DNA from: Alphaproteobacteria bacterium
GTDB lineage: Bacteria > Pseudomonadota > Alphaproteobacteria > Rhodobacterales > Rhodobacteraceae
NCBI GenBank assembly: GCA_030433335.1
Contig: JAUILL010000007.1
Span: forward strand, 1-64,000
Direction: 5' to 3'
Length of the DNA: 64,000 bases
Shown: positions 61,801 through 64,000 of the stretch, one piece after another
Position numbering within the stretch: position 1 is the first letter of the stretch
Layout of the letters: each line of letters begins with the position of its first letter
Made by a program: the position numbers and the translations under genes
The notes under the pieces: model-generated
Database searches by the model: none
Seen by the model: only the letters and a program-made list of their open reading frames with translations
What the model was told of the DNA's origin: nothing

Positions 61801-63424
61801 TCAGCTGCCCGGCATGAAGGTCACCGACCTGATCGCCCGTCTGCGCCACTCGACCAAGGGCGTGACCCTGATTTCGCCCCCGCCGCACCACGACATCTAC
61901 TCGATCGAGGACCTTGCGCAGCTGATCTACGACCTCAAGCAGATCAACCCGCGTTGTAAGGTCACCGTGAAGCTGGTTGCGTCGTCGGGCGTTGGTACCA
62001 TCGCCGCTGGCGTTGCCAAGGCGAAGGCGGACGTGATCCTGATCTCGGGCCACAACGGTGGTACCGGTGCGTCGCCTGCGACATCGATCAAGTATGCGGG
62101 TCTGCCGTGGGAAATGGGTCTGACCGAAGCGCATCAGGTTCTGGCAATGAACCACCTGCGCTCGCGCGTCACCCTGCGGACCGACGGTGGTCTGCGCACC
62201 GGTCGTGACATCGTCATGGCTGCGATGATGGGTGCCGAAGAGTACGGCATCGGCACCGCGGCTCTGATCGCGATGGGCTGTATCATGGTGCGTCAGTGTC
62301 AGTCGAACACCTGCCCCGTTGGTGTCTGTACTCAGGACGAAAGCCTGCGTGCGAAGTTCACCGGCAACGCGGACAAGGTTGTGAACCTGATCACCTTCTA
62401 CGCTCAGGAAGTTCGCGAGATTCTGGCATCGATCGGTGCTCGTTCGCTGGACGACGTGATCGGCCGCGCGGACCTGCTGAGCCAGGTCAGCCGTGGGTCT
62501 GCACACCTGGATGACCTGGACCTGAACCCGCTGCTCATCACTGTCGATGGCTCGGAGCAGATCGAGTACGACCGCAACCGTCCGCGCAACGCTGTGCCGG
62601 ATACTCTGGACGCGGAAATCGTCAAGGACGCCGCGCGCTTCCTTGAGGATGGCGAGAAGATGCAGCTGAGCTATGCGGTGCAGAACACGCACCGTACCGT
62701 CGGCACCCGCACCTCGAGCCACATCGTGCGCCGGTTCGGCATGCGCAATAGCCTGCAGTCCGACCACCTGACCGTGAAACTGCGCGGTTCGGCGGGTCAG
62801 GCCTTGGGTGCGTTCGCAGCGCCCGGTCTGAAGATCGAAGTGTCTGGCGATGCGAACGACTACGTCGGCAAGGGTCTGTCGGGCGGTACCGTTGTGGTCC
62901 GTCCCCCGATGGAAAGCCCGCTGGTCGCAGCTGACAACACCATCATCGGCAACACCGTTCTGTACGGTGCGACCGACGGCTACCTGTTCGCGGCTGGCCG
63001 CGCAGGCGAGCGTTTCGCAGTCCGTAACTCGGGTGCGAAAGTGGTGATCGAGGGCTGTGGCTCCAACGGTTGTGAATACATGACCGGCGGTGTGGCTGTG
63101 ATCCTTGGGTCGATCGGCGCGAACTTTGGCGCGGGTATGACCGGCGGTATGGCCTATCTGTGGGATCCCGAAGGTGTGGCTGAAAACCACATGAACATGG
63201 AGACCTTGGTCACCTGCACTCCGGCGAACCCGCATTGGATCGCGCAACTGAAGGATCTGGTCGAGCGTCACTACGCAGAGACCGGCAGCCGCAAGGCAGG
63301 CGAGATCCTGCAGAACTGGGAAGAGAACCTGCCCAAGTTCCTGCAGGTCTGCCCCAAGGAAATGCTGAACAAGATGGCGCATCCGCTGACCGCTGATGGC
63401 CAAGAGGCAATCCCCGCCGAGTAA
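58892..63424 (+). CDS. gltB: glutamate synthase large subunit
   Basis: This 1510-residue enzyme has a 33-residue propeptide and the nucleophile Cys34 in HSSCGVGLVV for glutamine amidotransfer. The FMN and synthase region has the 3Fe-4S motif CIMVRQCQSNTCPVGVC. The C-terminal beta-helix shows GGTVVVRP, GCGSNGCEYMTGG and GMTGGMAYLWD. It converts 2-oxoglutarate and glutamine to two glutamate. AAGGAAGGG precedes the ATG. Confidence 0.98.
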   Translation: MQKFDENWVRAEEEKRKWMDENSLYRDADEHSSCGVGLVVSIDGQASRKVVEAGITALKAIWHRGAVDADGKTGDGAGIHVQIPVPFFYEQIRRTGHEPKKDQLLAVGQVFLPRTDFGAQETCRTIVETEVLRMGYGIYGWRHVPVDVSCLGDKANATRPEIEQILISNSKGVDEETFERELYVIRRRIEKAAAAAQVNGLYIASLSCRSIIYKGMMLAEQVAVFYPDLMDERFESSFAIYHQRYSTNTFPQWWLAQPFRMLAHNGEINTIKGNTNWMKSHEIRMASSTFGDMAEDIKPIIANGASDSAALDAVFEVLVRAGRNAPMAKTMLVPESWSKQAIELPESWRDMYAYCNAVMEPWDGPAALAMTDGRWVCGGLDRNGLRPMRYVVTGDGLLIAGSEAGMVPFDEATVVEKGALGPGQLIGVDMKEGKLYHDTEIKNALAGSQPFGEWVGKINDLDEALGQVTEEPMFSGAELRKRQIAAGFSLEELEQILAPMAEDGKEALASMGDDTPSAVLSTKYRPLSHYFRQNFSQVTNPPIDSLREFRVMSLKTRFGNLKNVLDESSSQTEILVLDSPFIGNTQWAELQNHFNATLVEIDCTFAPGADLRAELERIRAEAEDAVRSGAGHIVLTDHKLGADKVGMPMILATSAVHSHLTRKGLRTFCSLNVRSAECVDPHYFAVLVGCGATTVNPYLAEDSLADRIERGLLEGSLTENVSRYRDAIDQGLLKIMAKMGISVISSYRGGLNFEAVGLSRAMCAEYFPGLMSRISGIGVSGIQKKVEDVHAAGFKSNRDVLPIGGFYKSRRQGETHAWGANNMHLLQSACDRGSFELWKQYSALMKANPPIHLRDLLDIKPLGKAIPLEEVESITSIRKRFVTPGMSLGALSPEAHKTLNVAMNRIGAKSDSGEGGEDPAHFHPEPNGDNPSAKIKQVASGRFGVTAEYLNQCEELEIKVAQGAKPGEGGQLPGMKVTDLIARLRHSTKGVTLISPPPHHDIYSIEDLAQLIYDLKQINPRCKVTVKLVASSGVGTIAAGVAKAKADVILISGHNGGTGASPATSIKYAGLPWEMGLTEAHQVLAMNHLRSRVTLRTDGGLRTGRDIVMAAMMGAEEYGIGTAALIAMGCIMVRQCQSNTCPVGVCTQDESLRAKFTGNADKVVNLITFYAQEVREILASIGARSLDDVIGRADLLSQVSRGSAHLDDLDLNPLLITVDGSEQIEYDRNRPRNAVPDTLDAEIVKDAARFLEDGEKMQLSYAVQNTHRTVGTRTSSHIVRRFGMRNSLQSDHLTVKLRGSAGQALGAFAAPGLKIEVSGDANDYVGKGLSGGTVVVRPPMESPLVAADNTIIGNTVLYGATDGYLFAAGRAGERFAVRNSGAKVVIEGCGSNGCEYMTGGVAVILGSIGANFGAGMTGGMAYLWDPEGVAENHMNMETLVTCTPANPHWIAQLKDLVERHYAETGSRKAGEILQNWEENLPKFLQVCPKEMLNKMAHPLTADGQEAIPAE

Positions 63425-63445
63425 GGCACTGCACACTTGAGATAA

Positions 63446-63481
63446 TGAACCCCGCCGCGATACCGTTGGCGGGGTTTTTTT
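63446..63481 (+). terminator. terminator after gltB
   Basis: AACCCCGCC (63448-63456) pairs with GGCGGGGTT (63468-63476), with an 11-base loop and a run of T after. Confidence 0.9.
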
Positions 63482-63505
63482 ATGCATTTGAAACAGGGAA
63501 CTGGG

Positions 63506-63987
63506 ATGACTGCCGGACTTCTGACGCCCGACGTGGCTGCCGAGATTGATGGTGCTGTGCTGTGCTGTGCTGGATGGCGACATCCGATGAGGCAGGGCGG
63601 CCCAATGTCTCGCCCAAAGAGATGTTTCTGGTCTACGACGCAGAACGCCTGCTCATCGCCGAGATCGCCTCGCCCCGCAGTATGCGGAACGTCCGTCAGA
63701 ACGCGCAGGTCTGCGTCAGCGTCTTGGACATCTTCCTTCAGCGGGGCCACAAACTGGAGGGGACCTGCCGGATCGTGAGCCCCGAGGATGCGGATTTCGC
63801 AGAGCTGTCCGCGCCGCTGCAAGAGATGGCAGGCAGTTTCGAGGTGCGTCATGTGTTCGAAGTGACCGTGACCCGCCTGACGCCGATCCTGTCGCCTAGC
63901 TACGTCAAATATCCCGAGCGGACCGAGGACTATTTCCGCGAGAATGCCTATCAACTCTATGGGGTGCGGCCGGTAGAGGGGCCGTGA
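63506..63987 (+). pseudogene. PPOX-family flavoprotein gene broken by a 5-bp repeat
   Basis: Read from ATG 63506 the frame is TAGLLTPDVAAEIDGAVLCC and then goes wrong. From 63562 another frame continues with the family sequence VLCWMATSDEAGRPNVSPKE and runs to the stop at 63987. Removing one GTGCT unit joins them as DGAVLCWMATSDEAGRPN, as in pyridoxamine-5'-phosphate-oxidase-like proteins (PF01243). Restored, it would be about 158 residues. A reduced product from ATG 63574 could still be made. It may be a phase-variable gene, a fixed pseudogene, or a sequencing error. Confidence 0.8.
63552..63571 (+). repeat. (GTGCT)4 pentanucleotide tandem repeat
   Basis: Four perfect copies of GTGCT lie in codons 16 to 22 of the PPOX-family gene. 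Three copies keep the gene in frame, while four shift it. Confidence 0.9.
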
Positions 63988-64000
63988 GGTCGATCCGGCG

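Noticed and set aside
63482-63505. ATG 63482 as start of the PPOX-family gene
   Set aside because: It directly abuts the T tract of the gltB terminator; ATG 63506 is closer to the family N-terminus.
60368-63583. 1071-codon open frame on the minus strand opposite gltB
   Set aside because: It is a mirror of the GC-rich codon usage of gltB. It has no ribosome site, no recognisable motif and His/Arg/Gln-rich, low-complexity content.

Overview
The window looks like the chromosome of a marine alphaproteobacterium of the Rhodobacterales (roseobacter group). This rests on moderately high GC, the HIG1-like twin-helix small protein, the 61-residue secreted protein beside hemH, the lipoprotein and Tat-exported L,D-transpeptidases, the IalB and PF06089-type asparaginase families, and a short recurrent gene-end motif that I associate with this order. 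The genus cannot be read from the sequence. Apart from the tail of an IS5-family element at the left edge there is no phage, plasmid or CRISPR content.

Layout. 1-5.5 kb: an IS5-type transposase tail, an SH3-domain protein, a short-chain dehydrogenase, a HIG1 protein, a cobalamin adenosyltransferase, etfB-etfA and 3-hydroxybutyryl-CoA dehydrogenase. 5.5-12.4 kb: asparaginase, an IalB protein, rlmN, an amidoligase/glutamine-amidotransferase pair, an RNA (uracil) methyltransferase and a NaChBac-type sodium channel. 12.4-22 kb: two L,D-transpeptidases around a CAP lipoprotein, the small secreted protein, hemH, a methyltransferase abutting comF, grxC, a nitrilase-family hydrolase, a MarR regulator, ubiG, a prolyl iminopeptidase and a UDP-glucuronate-epimerase-like gene. 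22-27.6 kb: rimP-nusA-ylxR/L7Ae-infB behind a possible attenuator. 27.6-40 kb: a 43-codon gene, mutT-argJ-parvulin, secA, an exported-protein pair, radC and dnaK-dnaJ.

40-51 kb holds alkB and then the most interesting block: an ABC-2 permease facing cysQ, a GT2 glycosyltransferase, galU, galE, a GT4 enzyme, a second GT2-like enzyme, a Core-2/I-branching (GT14-like) enzyme and a large protein that looks like two sulfotransferase domains in tandem. GalU and GalE would supply UDP-sugars, the glycosyltransferases would assemble a glycan, the sulfotransferase would sulfate it and CysQ would remove the PAP by-product. I infer a sulfated surface-polysaccharide locus. galU-galE is preceded by two tandem 17-bp inverted repeats that look like operators.

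51-64 kb is housekeeping: ptsN, hpf, lptB-lptA-lptC, an RNase D-like exonuclease, tRNA-Leu(CAG), an NDUFA9-like protein, uppP, gltD and gltB. The last gene is a PPOX-family flavoprotein whose frame is broken by one extra copy of a 5-bp tandem repeat, which could be a phase-variation switch.
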